A stretch of DNA of 32,588 nt from Gammaproteobacteria bacterium (GCA_029884165.1 JAOUIH010000035.1:1-32588), one strand, 5' to 3'; counted from the first letter of the stretch, positions 17,101 to 24,030 are shown. Notes: generated by a model not told the origin, from the sequence alone. Numbers and translations are program-made.

Positions 17101-17808
17101 GACTCGTTCCTGCTGGGTATCGGCGGCGGCCGGGCAGATACCGACCTCGAGATGCCCGATGCCTATGCCAGCGGCTCGGTCGAGGGGAGCTTCGGCAACC
17201 TGTATGCGAGCTGGTTCGGCGAGCGCGCGTACCTCGAAGGCGGAGTCACCTACAACCGCCAGGATTTCGAGACGCGGCGGCTGGTCGAAATCGCCGGCGA
17301 CGCGCGGATCGCAGAGAGCACGCACGAAGGCGACGCGCTGAGCCTGTTCGCGGGTGGCGGCTGGCTGTTCGACTTCGGTTCCTGGCGCATCGAGCCATAC
17401 GGGACGCTGCAGTACTTCCGGCTCGACGAGGACGGCTACGCCGAGTCCGGCGCCGGGACGCTGAACCAGGTGATCGAAGCACGCGGCACCGAGGCACTGT
17501 TCGGCGAGGCAGGCGTGACGCTCGGCCAGCTTCGTCCCGCAGGCGAGGGTCTGTTCGGTTGGCACCTGCTGCTTGGCGTCAACCACGACTTCGATATCGA
17601 CGAACGGCGCATCGATTATGCGTACGAAGGATCGCCGGGCAACCTGCTGCGACTCGACGGCCGCAAGCTCGATCCGACCAGCGCGATACTCGGCGGCGCC
17701 GTTTCCTACAGCGGCGAGCGCGCCGGTTTCGCGCTGGAGTACCGCGGCCGGCTCAACAGCGACTACGACGAGCAGTCGGCGGCCGCCACGGTGACGGTGC
17801 GTTTCTGA
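5188..17808 (+). CDS. Giant type Va autotransporter with spaced RTX-like repeats (4206 aa)
   Basis: A single uninterrupted frame, with AGAGGACAGG before ATG 5188. Order: signal peptide 1-32 (positively charged start, hydrophobic IVLFCLPAALAV, cleavage near ARA); a short lead; a repeat passenger of roughly residues 140-3610; an autotransporter-associated segment at about 3690-3780 (typical YELVSASSVTGEF); an alpha-helical linker at about 3790-3871; and a C-terminal beta-barrel at about 3932-4206 ending VTVRF with the terminal Phe. About 54 repeats carry GGxGxDxIxNxG, for example IDGGSGNDDIFNTGAI, normally followed by alternating small and hydrophobic residues and then a Gly/Ala/Ser/Asp-rich SDASxxAxAxGI stretch. 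This is the pattern of a beta-solenoid. The passenger is rich in Asp, Gly, Ala and Ser, and nearly lacks Cys. By family knowledge the barrel inserts in the outer membrane and the passenger is displayed or released. Adhesion, cell-cell contact and matrix functions are possible; no enzymatic motif is seen. Confidence 0.93.
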   Translation: MFTTQPRNRRATTVARIVLFCLPAALAVEARAADPMHAEDVRIGIPGTESEDTISVLSPLEVLAFAEGLGIDLPIFGSGDFDGAVTAKAAATGVNVFGADDTVAVLAPVVTNATAQAFGGSAQGSVSGSSSADISVGADAEADAVDAGDGDDTLVTTAAMSSQATAQAFAAAASLTADGELLSNAAPGDALLAAGTDASAAATALNGGAGIDRIDNTGDLTILANASSLAITGGVAIAVGSDGNVAAGSALSDGSSVAFATATGIEGGDGSDSISNRGQLGVVSSAGATGVSFGLNVAGSVSGDVEPGASLNDFRTGAESSGMAVSGGDGDDDIVNIGRIGVSSTSQATAVSASLSLGVSKEGSLTTGGTVSDAGAAATSTATGVDGGDGNDTIFTLAATSPGIEAWANAGATGVAASLDFAGSVTGGVDAGDALSIAGADTDARAIGVSAGGGGDEITNLAGINLLSTSSATAVGVGLSASLNMGGDVTAGGAVSEARTRSAAESTGVSGGAGDDRIDNAGDLATINAVSSATSTAVAVGLSVSGRVATEETGAGGGDVSSTAVSDSSAVAAARSAGLAGDEGLDRIHNAAGIASFADATGTAVDVSASLAANVGIDVAPEGAVSGAALSDASVGAHATATGIDGGADADTIANEGAVTAQSSASSVGVSVSLGIAGKVAYQGEQQDDGQEPQPAQGAADGAITGQAFSDTRSDAYAETSAIGGGDGADTMDNTGALSALAMSDATSVAVSVSQKFNAGLKVEPEGDVTGAALADAGVAARSSASGLDGGDGNDDIDNTGTASVASVSTATGVAVSLSVAGNLTYKAESDEQQDGGDTAPDSVESRAMTGAATEASAVAAGVSAGSGDDDVTNGGVLSSIIASSGATGVAASVSLAAGVGIDSDASVDVTGAAASDTSVSADSLAVGIDGGEGADLLTNSSELPLVYSNASATGVAAALSVSGSLAYKGDTSGSISGSSLSDSSTNAAASAIAIGGGDGADTITNSGSLGTIHAGSTATGVAAALGISGGLAINGDAENVEVSGKSVSDASVTATADAVALDGGGGGDIIRNSADIGRVEALSNALGVAASVDIAGSFSYKGNTDSSVSGQAVSDTSVTSQASAAGIRAGADDDYIENSGNLESVYAKADATGVAAAVSAAVAVTVKGDSKADIEGQALSKGSVLAAADALGIGAGDGDDEIANTADTLHIKSESDAIGVAVGVGVAASVTVTGNSEADVSGAALSDTSARSVSISTGVSGGAGDDIIGNGEIIVDEDGEVVGNNGDMTVLAESDATGIAASVEVAAAVTFKGTQQADVKGQAASDASVTAQSHATGIDGGSGLDTLTNAGNISLMTQDVVDADALGVAAALTVSGNLAIKGVATGETEGAAASRAAVTAEAVATGLDGGDDRDVITNSGTITALPAAKAKGISASLTVAGGMSGETNGAAMSESDVTASASAVGIDGGSGNDDIFNTGAIDLLRQGVNQDETDAYALGIAATLNVSGTIAGDAGGEALASANTIATAAATGIAGGDGSDYLVNSAPITADVDADANAVGVAASVTLSGTGSASGAAIAEARADSSAAAQGVAGGAGDDELVNTGSIALVSDADADATSVSVSLAVAARGVAESRSMADGSATATARTVGLDGGAGEDTVTASTGGIFTGALSSATATSVSVSGAGSIGVGTNEAVADSSALGVSYAAGIDGGDDADTITNASLVNAVSAAAAKATSTTVTVSFGVGASDSISLGDSSATASAIAAGIEGSGGDDTITNEAQIFAGRIGADPMATAEAGSTTVSVGISAGYSESAASSNSAALAEASAFGLSGGAGDDHIVNSGILNAGVAGDIDAASGPLAEARARTRTVDVGLAVGSSIRSASADSSANAVSNVAGIAGGDGSDFVENTGLVNAYSGAQATASSTTTSVSLTLGASEGSAEASAASRATAIASGIDGGAGDDVLNNSSDLNVRSDSLAWSSSSSLNLNIASLGTASQTAAANSSSTAESFARGIYGGEGKETIDATGLFSVEASSNVYSRARASTVTGLSAGQNDQHAQSRAETTAASLAIGIDGGLGDDTIGAGAILDLTSTAHADSSGVSSTNSGLNIAGSSSGEAYSDARATVLAEAIGMRGGDAELAAGQTDADTITVRAPIAMSAVASGSSSSSASADVLAVFGSTQGTSVADASATVLARSIGIDGGADADIVSTVLDEATGMGGDLDVTAAAAASVVSVSTANGDVGFGSASTMGVSDASARIEAEALGIDGGSGDDTIRLGRPVSAKAITSGNVQATSTANADAAFGDASSATVSDASVDITAVATGILAGAGADGVFIDSSAEVTALSNGNVTSTSNSNAASTFFGDASSGAVSDASARRHVAALGVDGGSGDDTIEVGPDGRLVARVSSNGSVTSIAHANADAGWFGDASATTASAAASEGAANTLAITGGDGNDHIINRGTVAADAGAVLTVTNVSVAFADATFGDAYAGAISNSAASGSATARGISGEAGNDTVEALGNMGVNASAGAVIQGITVALADSSYGDADTLAISRNTAGSDVVARGIDGGDGDDVVTTAGSTAVVGEAFVSVAQLTVSGSGPAYSDARTAATAEVSGIDTGDGDDTVVHGGDFLVAAAPQVGVATRTYGRGGYVDGRVGIDLGADARGISAGAGNDSLTNDGTLLVVVGRQARSKLTGDAAIGTNVVTDSSRIGHSAESIVGKWLRIDQADAPPLFALVESFDPDTGSMTLREPLPAGVPASTGYTLFDTMGGGPDILAGSATVGGRANVEARTAGQAGAAGMSGGDGDDTMTNTGELRVHASNATQAGTITIANNIRANVRTDSNVLAIGMDGDELFSAEATGADVLTNTGLIDVSAMSAIDFGSLSLNYSGRTAVEAGGEAGAASMGMRGAGSNDTIDNTGALSVASLASIGAAQRAFTWFGSIDQELVFAGSASSTGLSGGTGDDTLRTSGAIDVSGTAEASILGATSNVVFFNPFFFITQNRVENVVDVALDSDARGIDAGDGNDSVENAGQLAVTAMAIPRGLGANPASGCPPAPCAASAVSDFTGYSETGASASVLNTAMASGIAGTGGSHDVTNSGDVSVEALAVATSYAQASEVLAADDQSTISAIEAPTVFVDGALAGTEADLAGKQLKLPGSDLGFVRLASDVTAIDGQLGANQFEDTSATELDPARVIGTTIRFPGADTDAFASVVTAFDQGVFTLADSLPVDDQNNPLVAVDDPYTLSVPTTTVTNFDAASGRFELDDALPTGVAAGQAYTVSLVSAEQGPGSATFVDATRIGEPRENLVNSWVRFAQDPDYVAFVNEFDPDTGTFTLDSSIPFALEALEIYELSTVRDGASGSTAIARAAGVDLGGGDARIDNAGVLDVSAIAQARTQVLAIRGAATAAATSQAEALGIHTRDGDDTITNHETGRVQVSAAASTNSSSGTRSATVRAWGIDAGEGANTISNAGSIGVSARLLPEDELAVSVGAVPGDDVGTPVDPFRAEAFGIRTGGGADLVTNGGNLLVVAEGGDPNTDTALLAIGISTGEGDDVVRNLGTLSAFVIDNDVASDGVAIELGDGNDTLHLGAMSMTTGSVALGDGDDVLHLYGNPVIVSVSGELIDPLAGEGIDTLVLHDSGRFDSTPDGFEETGKTGPGAYWLPTLSTMEDLWIEEGELEVDGDYAFSLTGQFRTLVYSDGRHGQFAASGAVSLDGSIEVGRIGESYIVDGTRYELVSASSVTGEFADVTIPGSTPLLRFELATEPQRVDLVAVAEPFDSVASNPLLARIAANLDTIAPGSSGEFRDDLGRLQAMSAGFDRALESYSPDAHQVANEGATRLIQQGTALLQSHLRNSRDLYRQDRPGATMQSSLAVFASSNGYLGVGLGSATALPMPAFGAIPDWAALQGASGQATAAAASGPGGVRSQAWLLGLGSRGDYSAVDGYTAFEQDTGAFGAGYDFRVTDSFLLGIGGGRADTDLEMPDAYASGSVEGSFGNLYASWFGERAYLEGGVTYNRQDFETRRLVEIAGDARIAESTHEGDALSLFAGGGWLFDFGSWRIEPYGTLQYFRLDEDGYAESGAGTLNQVIEARGTEALFGEAGVTLGQLRPAGEGLFGWHLLLGVNHDFDIDERRIDYAYEGSPGNLLRLDGRKLDPTSAILGGAVSYSGERAGFALEYRGRLNSDYDEQSAAATVTVRF
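11929..12880 (+). repeat. Recently amplified sub-array with FGDAS/YGDA signature
   Basis: Six copies of F/Y-G-(D/S)-A start at 11929, 12106, 12286, 12472, 12649 and 12826. All are in frame and spaced 59, 60, 62, 59 and 59 codons. Two neighbours share TTCGGCGACGCGTCCAGC exactly (12106-12123 and 12286-12303) and are identical at about 35 of 39 bases, which suggests recent tandem duplication by slippage or recombination. Confidence 0.75.
13303..13500 (+). repeat. Inserted non-RTX module, first copy
   Basis: Residues about 2706-2771 do not follow the RTX-like repeat. They read as a compact unit containing VGKWLRID, ALVESFDPDTGSMTL and a final GYTLFD. The same plan recurs at 14605-15275, so this is a second repeated module inserted within the passenger. 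It interrupts two ordinary repeats that resume at GGGPDILAG and MSGGDGDDTMTNTGEL. Confidence 0.65.
14605..15275 (+). repeat. Block of three to four further copies of the inserted module
   Basis: Residues about 3140-3363 repeat the plan seen at 13303-13500. There is a degenerate copy (VFVDGALAGTEADLAGKQL), a full copy (ARVIGTTIRF, ASVVTAFDQGVFTLADSLP, DPYTL), a half copy (VTNFDAASGRFELDDALP, GQAYTV) and a full copy (LVNSWVRF, AFVNEFDPDTGTFTLDSS, IYELS). The shared pattern is vGxwiRF, then a short gap, then VxxFDxxTGxFxLxxxLP and a Y-x-L ending. Ordinary repeats resume at about 15300. Confidence 0.65.
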
Positions 17809-17835
17809 TCGGCGGCGGCGTCGCCTGCAACGAAA

Positions 17836-17866
17836 GGTCGGATCCTGTTCCCGAGTGGATCCGACC
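17836..17866. terminator. Perfect 10-bp inverted repeat between convergent genes
   Basis: The arms are GGTCGGATCC at 17836-17845 and GGATCCGACC at 17857-17866, with an 11-nt loop. The element sits in the 73-bp gap between the autotransporter stop and the peptidase stop, so it could end transcription from both sides. On the minus-strand side it is followed by TTT only, and on the plus side there is no T run. A dispersed palindromic element is an alternative. Confidence 0.5.
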
Positions 17867-17881
17867 CTCGCGTCAGAGTGC

Positions 17882-19354
17882 CTACTTCACGTCCTCGCGG
17901 CTCAGCGCCTTCGTTAGCCGGTACAGGAATTCCTGCCCCTCGAAGAACGAGCGGATGAGGATGCGCTCGTTCTGGCCGTGCGCGCGGACGTCGTCTATGT
18001 CGCCGAACAGGCCGGAGACGCCATAGACCGGGATGCCCGCGTTGCGAAGGTACAGTCCGTCCGTCGCGCCGGTGCTCATCGTCGGGACGACCGGCACGCC
18101 GGGCCACATCTCCTCGGTGACCGCCTCGATCGCGCCGAGGATCTCTGGCGTCAGCGGCGACGGCGGCGAGGGCTTCGCCGGCGCGACCCGCGTGATCGTC
18201 ACCTGCTCGTCGGCGATGACGCTGCGCAACGTGTCCTCGACGACGTCAATGGACTCGCCGGGCAACACACGGCAGTTGACGGTCGCGCGGGCGCGCTGCG
18301 GCAGCGCGTTCTCGGCATGGCCCGCATCGAGCCTCGTTGCGACGCAGGTCGTGCGCAGCCGCGAGTTGAAATAGGGTGTCCCCGACAGGTAGGCGACGGC
18401 CGAGGGCTCCGGCGGGTCCTGCAGCACGCCGCGCATCGCGGCGGCGAGCTCACCCTCCTCGAGATCGGCGGAGCGCTCGAAAAACATCCGCGTCACCTCG
18501 TTGAGCGTCACCGGGAAGTCGTAGTCGCGGAGCCGGGTCAGCGCATCCGCTATGTGATAGATCGCGTTGTCCTTCATCGGCAGCGAGCTGTGCCCGCCAG
18601 GATTAGTCGATTCCAGGACGAACGACTGGTAGACCTTCTCGCTCGCCTGCACGTTGTTCGATACGCGGATACCGTCTTTCAGCGCACCGCCGCCGCCTTC
18701 GTTCAGCGCGTACGCCGCATCGATCAGCCCGGGATGGTTTTTCAGCAGCCAGTCGACCCCATTGTGCTCACCGCCCTCCTCGTCAGCCGTCAGCGCGACG
18801 ATGATGTCGCGGTCGGGCTGGTAACCCTCCTGCTTCATCCGGATGAGGTTCGCGATGTGGATCGCCGCCTCGTCCTTGTCGTCCGAGGTGCCGCGGCCGT
18901 AGAAGTAGCCATCCTGCTCGATAAACGTGAACGGATCGAGCGTCCAGTCGGCCGGGTCGGCGGCGACGACGTCGATGTGCGCGAGCAGCAGCAGCGGTTT
19001 GCGGCCCGAGTCGCGCCCGCGCAGCCGCGCCACCAGGTTGCCCTTGCGCTCGACGGGCCCGAGCACCTGCACGTCCTCCGGCGGGAATCCCGCCGCCAGC
19101 AGCCGGTCCGCCATGGCCTGCGCCGCGGCCGTGTTGTCGCCGTGGGAGTCGGTCGTGTCGATCTCGATCAGCTGCTCGAGGATGTCCCGCGCCAGCTGTT
19201 GCTCCGGCGGCAGTAGGCTTGCGCTGGAAGCAACCGGCGCCGGCTGGTCCGCGGGTGCAGCGACCCCGGGCGGCGGCTCGGTTGCCTCCTGCCTGCCGCA
19301 GGCGGCGAACGTCGCGACCAGCAGCAGGGCGGCCAGACGTAATGGATTCGACAT
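17882..19354 (-). CDS. M20 family metallopeptidase, lipoprotein
   Basis: The 490-residue product has an N-terminal lipoprotein-type signal (MSNPLRLAALLLVATFAAC, Cys19), followed by a Pro/Ala-rich tether of about 30 residues. Catalytic elements of the M20 di-zinc fold follow: LLAHIDVV (His126, Asp128), GRGTSDDKD (bridging Asp158), TADEEGGEHNG (general base Glu192 and ligand Glu193), a small lid domain with NPGGHSSLPM, and a C-terminal His in RAHGQNER. This is the carboxypeptidase-Ss1/PM20D1-like group, which cleaves a C-terminal residue or an N-acyl amino acid. The lipobox is not ideal (F at -3), but the context is good. It is likely an outer-membrane-tethered periplasmic enzyme. It lies 141 bp downstream of the sulfatase on the same strand and could be the last gene of that operon or a separate unit. 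Confidence 0.9.
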   Translation of the reverse strand: MSNPLRLAALLLVATFAACGRQEATEPPPGVAAPADQPAPVASSASLLPPEQQLARDILEQLIEIDTTDSHGDNTAAAQAMADRLLAAGFPPEDVQVLGPVERKGNLVARLRGRDSGRKPLLLLAHIDVVAADPADWTLDPFTFIEQDGYFYGRGTSDDKDEAAIHIANLIRMKQEGYQPDRDIIVALTADEEGGEHNGVDWLLKNHPGLIDAAYALNEGGGGALKDGIRVSNNVQASEKVYQSFVLESTNPGGHSSLPMKDNAIYHIADALTRLRDYDFPVTLNEVTRMFFERSADLEEGELAAAMRGVLQDPPEPSAVAYLSGTPYFNSRLRTTCVATRLDAGHAENALPQRARATVNCRVLPGESIDVVEDTLRSVIADEQVTITRVAPAKPSPPSPLTPEILGAIEAVTEEMWPGVPVVPTMSTGATDGLYLRNAGIPVYGVSGLFGDIDDVRAHGQNERILIRSFFEGQEFLYRLTKALSREDVK

Positions 19355-19495
19355 GTCGGTCTCCAGTTATGCAGACCGCGAAGGTTACGGCAATTTCATG
19401 CGGCTGACGACCGCGCCGGCTTCGCGTAAGCGTGGCTGCTGGCGCGTCGGGACGGAGCTACGGATCATGCGGGCTCCCGGCATTCCCCCGGCTGC

Positions 19496-21196
19496 TTACA
19501 GGTCCTGCGGCAACAGGATGCCGAGGCGCTTGCGTTCCCGCCGCCAGTCCTCGAGCAGCTCCGCGTACTTCTCCGCGTGACTCTCGGCCAGGTTGACGGT
19601 TTCGCCCGGATCCTCGGCGAGGTTGTGGAGCTCCATGGCCGATTCGTCGAAGGGCGCCTCGAGATTGGAGATCTTCCACGCCCCCTTGCGCAGGTATGCG
19701 CGGCCGCGATGGTAGAACGCGGTGACGTAGTCGTCGTCGTGCACGGCGTTCGCCGTCCCCTGCAGGAGTCCTGTCATGCTCTCGCCCAGCATCGGGCGCA
19801 CCGAGCCATCGTCCGGGTACCTCGCGCCGGCCGCTTCCAGGAAGGTCGGCGCCAGGTCCATGATCGTCAGGTAGCTCGAATCGATGCGGCCAGGTACGGC
19901 CACTCCCGGCCCGGCGACGATCAGCGGCGCGACGATCCCGCCCTCGCGCGTGAAACTCTTGTAGCGCTGGAACAGGGGTGAACCGGCCTCCGCCCACGGC
20001 GGCGCGTAGGACACGAACGACCCGGCCGTGCCCATCCTCTCGTAGGAACTGTCGTAGTGCGCGCGGATGAAGTCGCGGTTGGAGCCGGTGTTCGCGAAGT
20101 CCTCGCCGGCCGGCCCGTTGTCGGACATGAATACGATCAGCGTGTTGTCGTACAGCCCGTTCTGCCGGAGGTAGTCGAGCAGGCGACCCACGTGATCGTC
20201 GAGGTTGTCCAGCATCGCCGCATACAGTTCCATCTTGCGCGATTCCCGCCGCTTTGTATCGGCGTCCAGCTCTTCCCAAGGCGTGATCGCAGCGTTGCGG
20301 GGCGGCAGCTCGACCGAGGCCGGGACGATGCCTGCCTGCCTGAGTGACTCCAGCCGGCGTTCCCGCAGGGCGTCGTAGCCGTCGTCGTAACGGCCCCTGT
20401 ACAAGTCGAGGTAGTCGTCCGGTACCTGCAGGGGCCAGTGCGGGGACGTGTAGGCCGCGTAGGCGAAGAACGGCTGGCCGTCGTCCTTGTTCGAGTCTAT
20501 GAACTCGATCAGCTTGTCCGTGTAGAACTCCGTCGAGTAGCGGCCGTCCGGGTAGTCGACGATCTCGCCGTCTGCCCGATAGGTCGAGCCGCCTTCCCGG
20601 TAACCGTTACCGTTGAAGTGATTCCCGGCGCCGTCGAGCAGGTTGAAGGAACGGCTGAATCCCACCGCGCGCGGGCTGTGCTCAGCGTCGAGACCCAGAT
20701 GCCACTTGCCGACCGTGTAGGTGTGGTAGCCGGCGTCTGCCAGCAGTCTCGGCAGCGGCGCGATCCGGTCCGACAGGCCGTTTTCGTAGCCGGGAAAGGG
20801 GTGGTCAAGCAGGCCCTCGAGACCCTGGGCCGCCACGCCGGCGACGTGGTTGTTGTTGCCGCTCAGCAGCATCGCCCGGCTCGGTGCGCAGTACGGCGCC
20901 GTGTGGAACGCGGTGAACAGCACGCCCCTGGCGGCCAGCGCATCGATGTTCGGCGTCCGGATATCGCCGCCGTAAGCGCCGAGGTCGGCGTATCCGAGAT
21001 CGTCGGCCACGATGAGCAGGATGTTGGGCCGGGCCGACGCATCGGGCGCCCCGGGCGCCGCCGTATGTCCGGGGGGGCCGCTGCAGCTCGCAGCCAGTAG
21101 CAGCAACGCGGCGATAAGCAGGTGCTGCGCCGGGTTTACCGGAATTCGAACGGGCAGTCGCTTCGACTCGAGTTCGGGCGCTGTCACCGGATGCAT
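19496..21196 (-). CDS. Type I sulfatase (arylsulfatase-like), lipoprotein
   Basis: The product is a 566-residue sulfatase. PNILLIVADDLGYADLGAYG supplies two metal-binding Asp residues (65, 66). APYCAPSRAMLLSGNNNH contains the CxPSR sulfatase signature, in which Cys103 would be converted to formylglycine by a maturation enzyme not seen here. Downstream motifs include the VGKWHLG segment and LIVFMSDNGPAGEDF, which complete the active site. I placed the start at ATG 21196, with AGGGGAG seven bases upstream, rather than at a farther in-frame ATG. The N-terminus then reads as signal plus lipobox, LLIAALLLLAASC (Cys38), and the upstream stretch is Arg-rich non-protein-like sequence. It is probably periplasmic and membrane-anchored, removing sulfate esters from a substrate taken up by the neighbouring receptor. 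It starts 104 nt after the receptor stop. Confidence 0.92.
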   Translation of the reverse strand: MHPVTAPELESKRLPVRIPVNPAQHLLIAALLLLAASCSGPPGHTAAPGAPDASARPNILLIVADDLGYADLGAYGGDIRTPNIDALAARGVLFTAFHTAPYCAPSRAMLLSGNNNHVAGVAAQGLEGLLDHPFPGYENGLSDRIAPLPRLLADAGYHTYTVGKWHLGLDAEHSPRAVGFSRSFNLLDGAGNHFNGNGYREGGSTYRADGEIVDYPDGRYSTEFYTDKLIEFIDSNKDDGQPFFAYAAYTSPHWPLQVPDDYLDLYRGRYDDGYDALRERRLESLRQAGIVPASVELPPRNAAITPWEELDADTKRRESRKMELYAAMLDNLDDHVGRLLDYLRQNGLYDNTLIVFMSDNGPAGEDFANTGSNRDFIRAHYDSSYERMGTAGSFVSYAPPWAEAGSPLFQRYKSFTREGGIVAPLIVAGPGVAVPGRIDSSYLTIMDLAPTFLEAAGARYPDDGSVRPMLGESMTGLLQGTANAVHDDDYVTAFYHRGRAYLRKGAWKISNLEAPFDESAMELHNLAEDPGETVNLAESHAEKYAELLEDWRRERKRLGILLPQDL

Positions 21197-21300
21197 GCGC
21201 TGGCTCCCCTCGCAAGCGGACAGTCGAAGCCGAGACCCGAAGCGGGCCCGCGGCGAACCATTCTGGCCGGCTTGCGGCGGACACTCAACCGGTGCGCCGT

Positions 21301-24030
21301 CTAGAAGTCTTTCTTTACGTTGACGCCGAACAGCCTGCCGACCGGGTTCGAGGCAGTCGCATCGTATCCGCCGCTGCCGTTGCCGGATGGTGCGATGTTG
21401 ACGTAGGGGGGGTCCTCGTCGAACACGTTGCTTACCTCCAGCCCGAGCACCCAGCCGTCGCGCATGCTCCGGCCGTCCCGGTCGCCGAGTTCGACCCACG
21501 CGTTCAGGTCCAGCGGCGTGAAGGCGTCGACGCTCTGCGTCGGCGACGTTAGCGTGTTCTTGTAACTGCCGATGTAGTTCAACAACGCCCTGGCGCTGTA
21601 ACGTCCGTAGTTCCAGGACAGGCTCGCGCGGGCACGTGTCCCGAGCGGGTTGAATATCTGGTTGTCCTTGTCCAGCAGGGTTCCGGTCGGGGTGATCGAG
21701 ACCTTGTAGTCGAGCGTATAAACGCCACTCAGGTCGGCCAGGAACTGGCTGCCGCCGTCAGTCGACCAGCCCGTGCGCAACGTGAAATCGAGCCCCTCGG
21801 TTTCCGACCTTCCGAGGTTGCTCGGCCGGCCGTCGACATACAGCGTCACCGGGTTCGGCAGTACGCCGCGAGCCACCGTAAGTCCCTGGGCGAACAGATC
21901 GTCGATACGGTCCGCCGCATCCTGGTCGCGCAGGATGATTCCGGTTCCCTCGAACTCGGACTCTCTCTGGAGGATGTTGCGGTCGCCGAGGTACTGGGCG
22001 ATCTGGTTCTCGTAATCGACCTGGAAATAGGTAAAGCTGAAGGTCGTTCCGTCGAGCCACTCCATATTGAAATCGACGCCGGCCGACCAGGTATTCGCGG
22101 ATTCAGGCACGAGGTCCGGGTTGCCGCCCGACTGGAACACGCCCTGGCGCGGCGCGCCGCCGATCGTCGGATCGACGAATGCCTCGACGAACATCGCCGA
22201 CGAGTTGCCGAACAGATCGGAGAACAACGGCGCCCGGAAGGACTCTCCGTAGCTTGCCCGCAACGTTACGGTATCGTTCGGCTGCCAGGAGATTCCGAAC
22301 TGCGGATTGCTGGTGCTGCCGACATCGCTGTAATCGTCATAACGATATGCGACCCGGACGTCGACGCTTTGTCCCGATGACGAGTTGTTGCCGACGATCG
22401 GCACGAGGACCTCGGCGTAGTATGAGTCCACCGTGCGCTCGAGGGCGCTGACTCCGCCGACGGTGCACGGCACGCAGGAGTACTCGGTTCCGGGATTGCC
22501 GCGCGCGGTCAGCGGCACGCCCGACACGTCCTGCCTTTCGTAGCCCAGGGCGACCTGCATCGTGCCGGCAGGCAGTTCGGCCACCGGCCCGCTGAATGAA
22601 GCCTCGAAGCCAGTGAACTCGACGGTGTTGTCGGTCAGGAAGATCTGGTCGCTGACCTCTGCCAACACCGCCGCGGATGTGCGATGCAGGCCGAACGGGT
22701 CGAAGGCCGTGGCGGGGTCGCTGCTCGCCAGCGCGGTCGCCAGCCCTCGCGAGTCCAGGCCGCGGAATGTCTGCGATACCTCGTTGTTCTCGCCGTAACT
22801 GAGGAGGGCATCGAACGACCATTCACCGGGCAGGTCCTGCTTCAGCCCGGTCGTCAGTCCCCAGCTCTCGGCGTGCCCGCCGGAATTGTCCGTCGGCAGG
22901 TCATTCCGGAAGTTGTATTGCACGGTCACGCTTGCCGGCGCGGTTCCGCTCGGGTCGACAAAGAAGGCGTTGGTGTTCGGGACGGTGAGGCTGCCGTTGC
23001 TGTATCCGACCGACCGATCGAAGTCGCGATTGCCGTAATAACCATCGAGGAACACCTCGGTAGCGTCGGTAAACTTGTAGTTGAACGTAAACGAAGCCGT
23101 GTCGTATTCCTGTAGCGGCAGCAGATCCTGCGTTTCGAGGGTTTCGCAAAGGTTCCGCGTGCCCGGTTGCAGGTCGCCGACATTTGCGGCGCTGACGCCC
23201 CCCTCCGGTATCGCGTAAGAAACTCCGCCTATGACGATATTGCCCGGGTCACACAGTGGCGTGCGGTAATCTGCCGCCGGCTGGAGGGCCCGGAAATAGT
23301 CTCGGTACAGGCCGTTGAGTTCCGACCGTGAGCCATTCTCGTAGGCCGCGAAGAACTGGCCCTTTTCCCACGTCGTGCCCCACGACAGGCCGATGCGGTG
23401 TTCGTCGTATTCGTCGCCCTCGGCGTAGCGGGCGATGACCTGGCCGCCGTCGACGTAACGACGCTGGACGAGATTGACGACGCCCGCGATCGCATCGGAA
23501 CCGTAGACGGCCGACGCGCCGTCGGCGACGACCTCGACCCGTTCGAGTGCGAGGGTCGGCAGTACGGACGGGTCTACGTTGCGGGAGTTGGTGACTACCC
23601 GGTGCCCGTCGATCAGCACGAGCGTCGAAAACGGCCCGATACCGCGAAGATTTACCGAGTTGCCGTAGACGATGTTGCCGTTGCCGCCCGGCTGGCCGCG
23701 TGAAGATTCCGATACGCCCAGGTTGTACGCCTGCGGTATCTCCTTGATCAGCTGGTCTACCGAGACGGCATTCGACTGGTCCATGTACTCTCGGTCGATG
23801 CTGATGACGGACGACCCCACCGGCGTGTCCACGCCGCGCATGCGGCTGCCGGTGACGACGATTTCCTGCAGCGCTTCTTCTTCTTCGTCTTGCTGCGCGG
23901 CGGCCGGTGTAACGGCCGTCATGGTGGTGACTGCGGCGGCAAAGGCCCAGGCCGAAAGCTGGAGACCTTTCAGATACGCCGGGATCGCCCGCGGCAGCCT
24001 GGCCGCCGGATTCTGGCCTCGAGAATTCAT
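21301..24030 (-). CDS. TonB-dependent outer-membrane receptor
   Basis: This is a 909-residue receptor. It has an N-terminal signal peptide (AFAAAVTTMTAVTPAAAQ), then a TonB-box-like EALQEIVVTGSR. A plug domain follows (about residues 55-170) with SVDQLIKEIPQ, NLRGIGPFSTLVLIDGHRV and LERVEVVADGASAVYGSDAIAGVVNLV. The rest is a long barrel of alternating strands and loops ending VNVKKDF with the expected terminal Phe. Cys pairs in loops (LCDPG, NLCET, YSCVPC) may form disulfides. There is a strong GGGGGAGGG before ATG 24030. The substrate is unknown. Iron-siderophore markers are absent, and the co-located sulfatase, peptidase and hydrolase genes point to an organic nutrient. A 21-bp element 54 nt upstream (24085-24105) is a likely regulator site. 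Transcription continues into the sulfatase gene. Confidence 0.95.
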   Translation of the reverse strand: MNSRGQNPAARLPRAIPAYLKGLQLSAWAFAAAVTTMTAVTPAAAQQDEEEEALQEIVVTGSRMRGVDTPVGSSVISIDREYMDQSNAVSVDQLIKEIPQAYNLGVSESSRGQPGGNGNIVYGNSVNLRGIGPFSTLVLIDGHRVVTNSRNVDPSVLPTLALERVEVVADGASAVYGSDAIAGVVNLVQRRYVDGGQVIARYAEGDEYDEHRIGLSWGTTWEKGQFFAAYENGSRSELNGLYRDYFRALQPAADYRTPLCDPGNIVIGGVSYAIPEGGVSAANVGDLQPGTRNLCETLETQDLLPLQEYDTASFTFNYKFTDATEVFLDGYYGNRDFDRSVGYSNGSLTVPNTNAFFVDPSGTAPASVTVQYNFRNDLPTDNSGGHAESWGLTTGLKQDLPGEWSFDALLSYGENNEVSQTFRGLDSRGLATALASSDPATAFDPFGLHRTSAAVLAEVSDQIFLTDNTVEFTGFEASFSGPVAELPAGTMQVALGYERQDVSGVPLTARGNPGTEYSCVPCTVGGVSALERTVDSYYAEVLVPIVGNNSSSGQSVDVRVAYRYDDYSDVGSTSNPQFGISWQPNDTVTLRASYGESFRAPLFSDLFGNSSAMFVEAFVDPTIGGAPRQGVFQSGGNPDLVPESANTWSAGVDFNMEWLDGTTFSFTYFQVDYENQIAQYLGDRNILQRESEFEGTGIILRDQDAADRIDDLFAQGLTVARGVLPNPVTLYVDGRPSNLGRSETEGLDFTLRTGWSTDGGSQFLADLSGVYTLDYKVSITPTGTLLDKDNQIFNPLGTRARASLSWNYGRYSARALLNYIGSYKNTLTSPTQSVDAFTPLDLNAWVELGDRDGRSMRDGWVLGLEVSNVFDEDPPYVNIAPSGNGSGGYDATASNPVGRLFGVNVKKDF

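Noticed and set aside
5188-17808. RTX toxin or type I-secreted protein
   Set aside because: The protein has an N-terminal Sec signal and a C-terminal autotransporter barrel, no tandem nonapeptides, no C-terminal type I signal, and no hlyB/hlyD neighbours.
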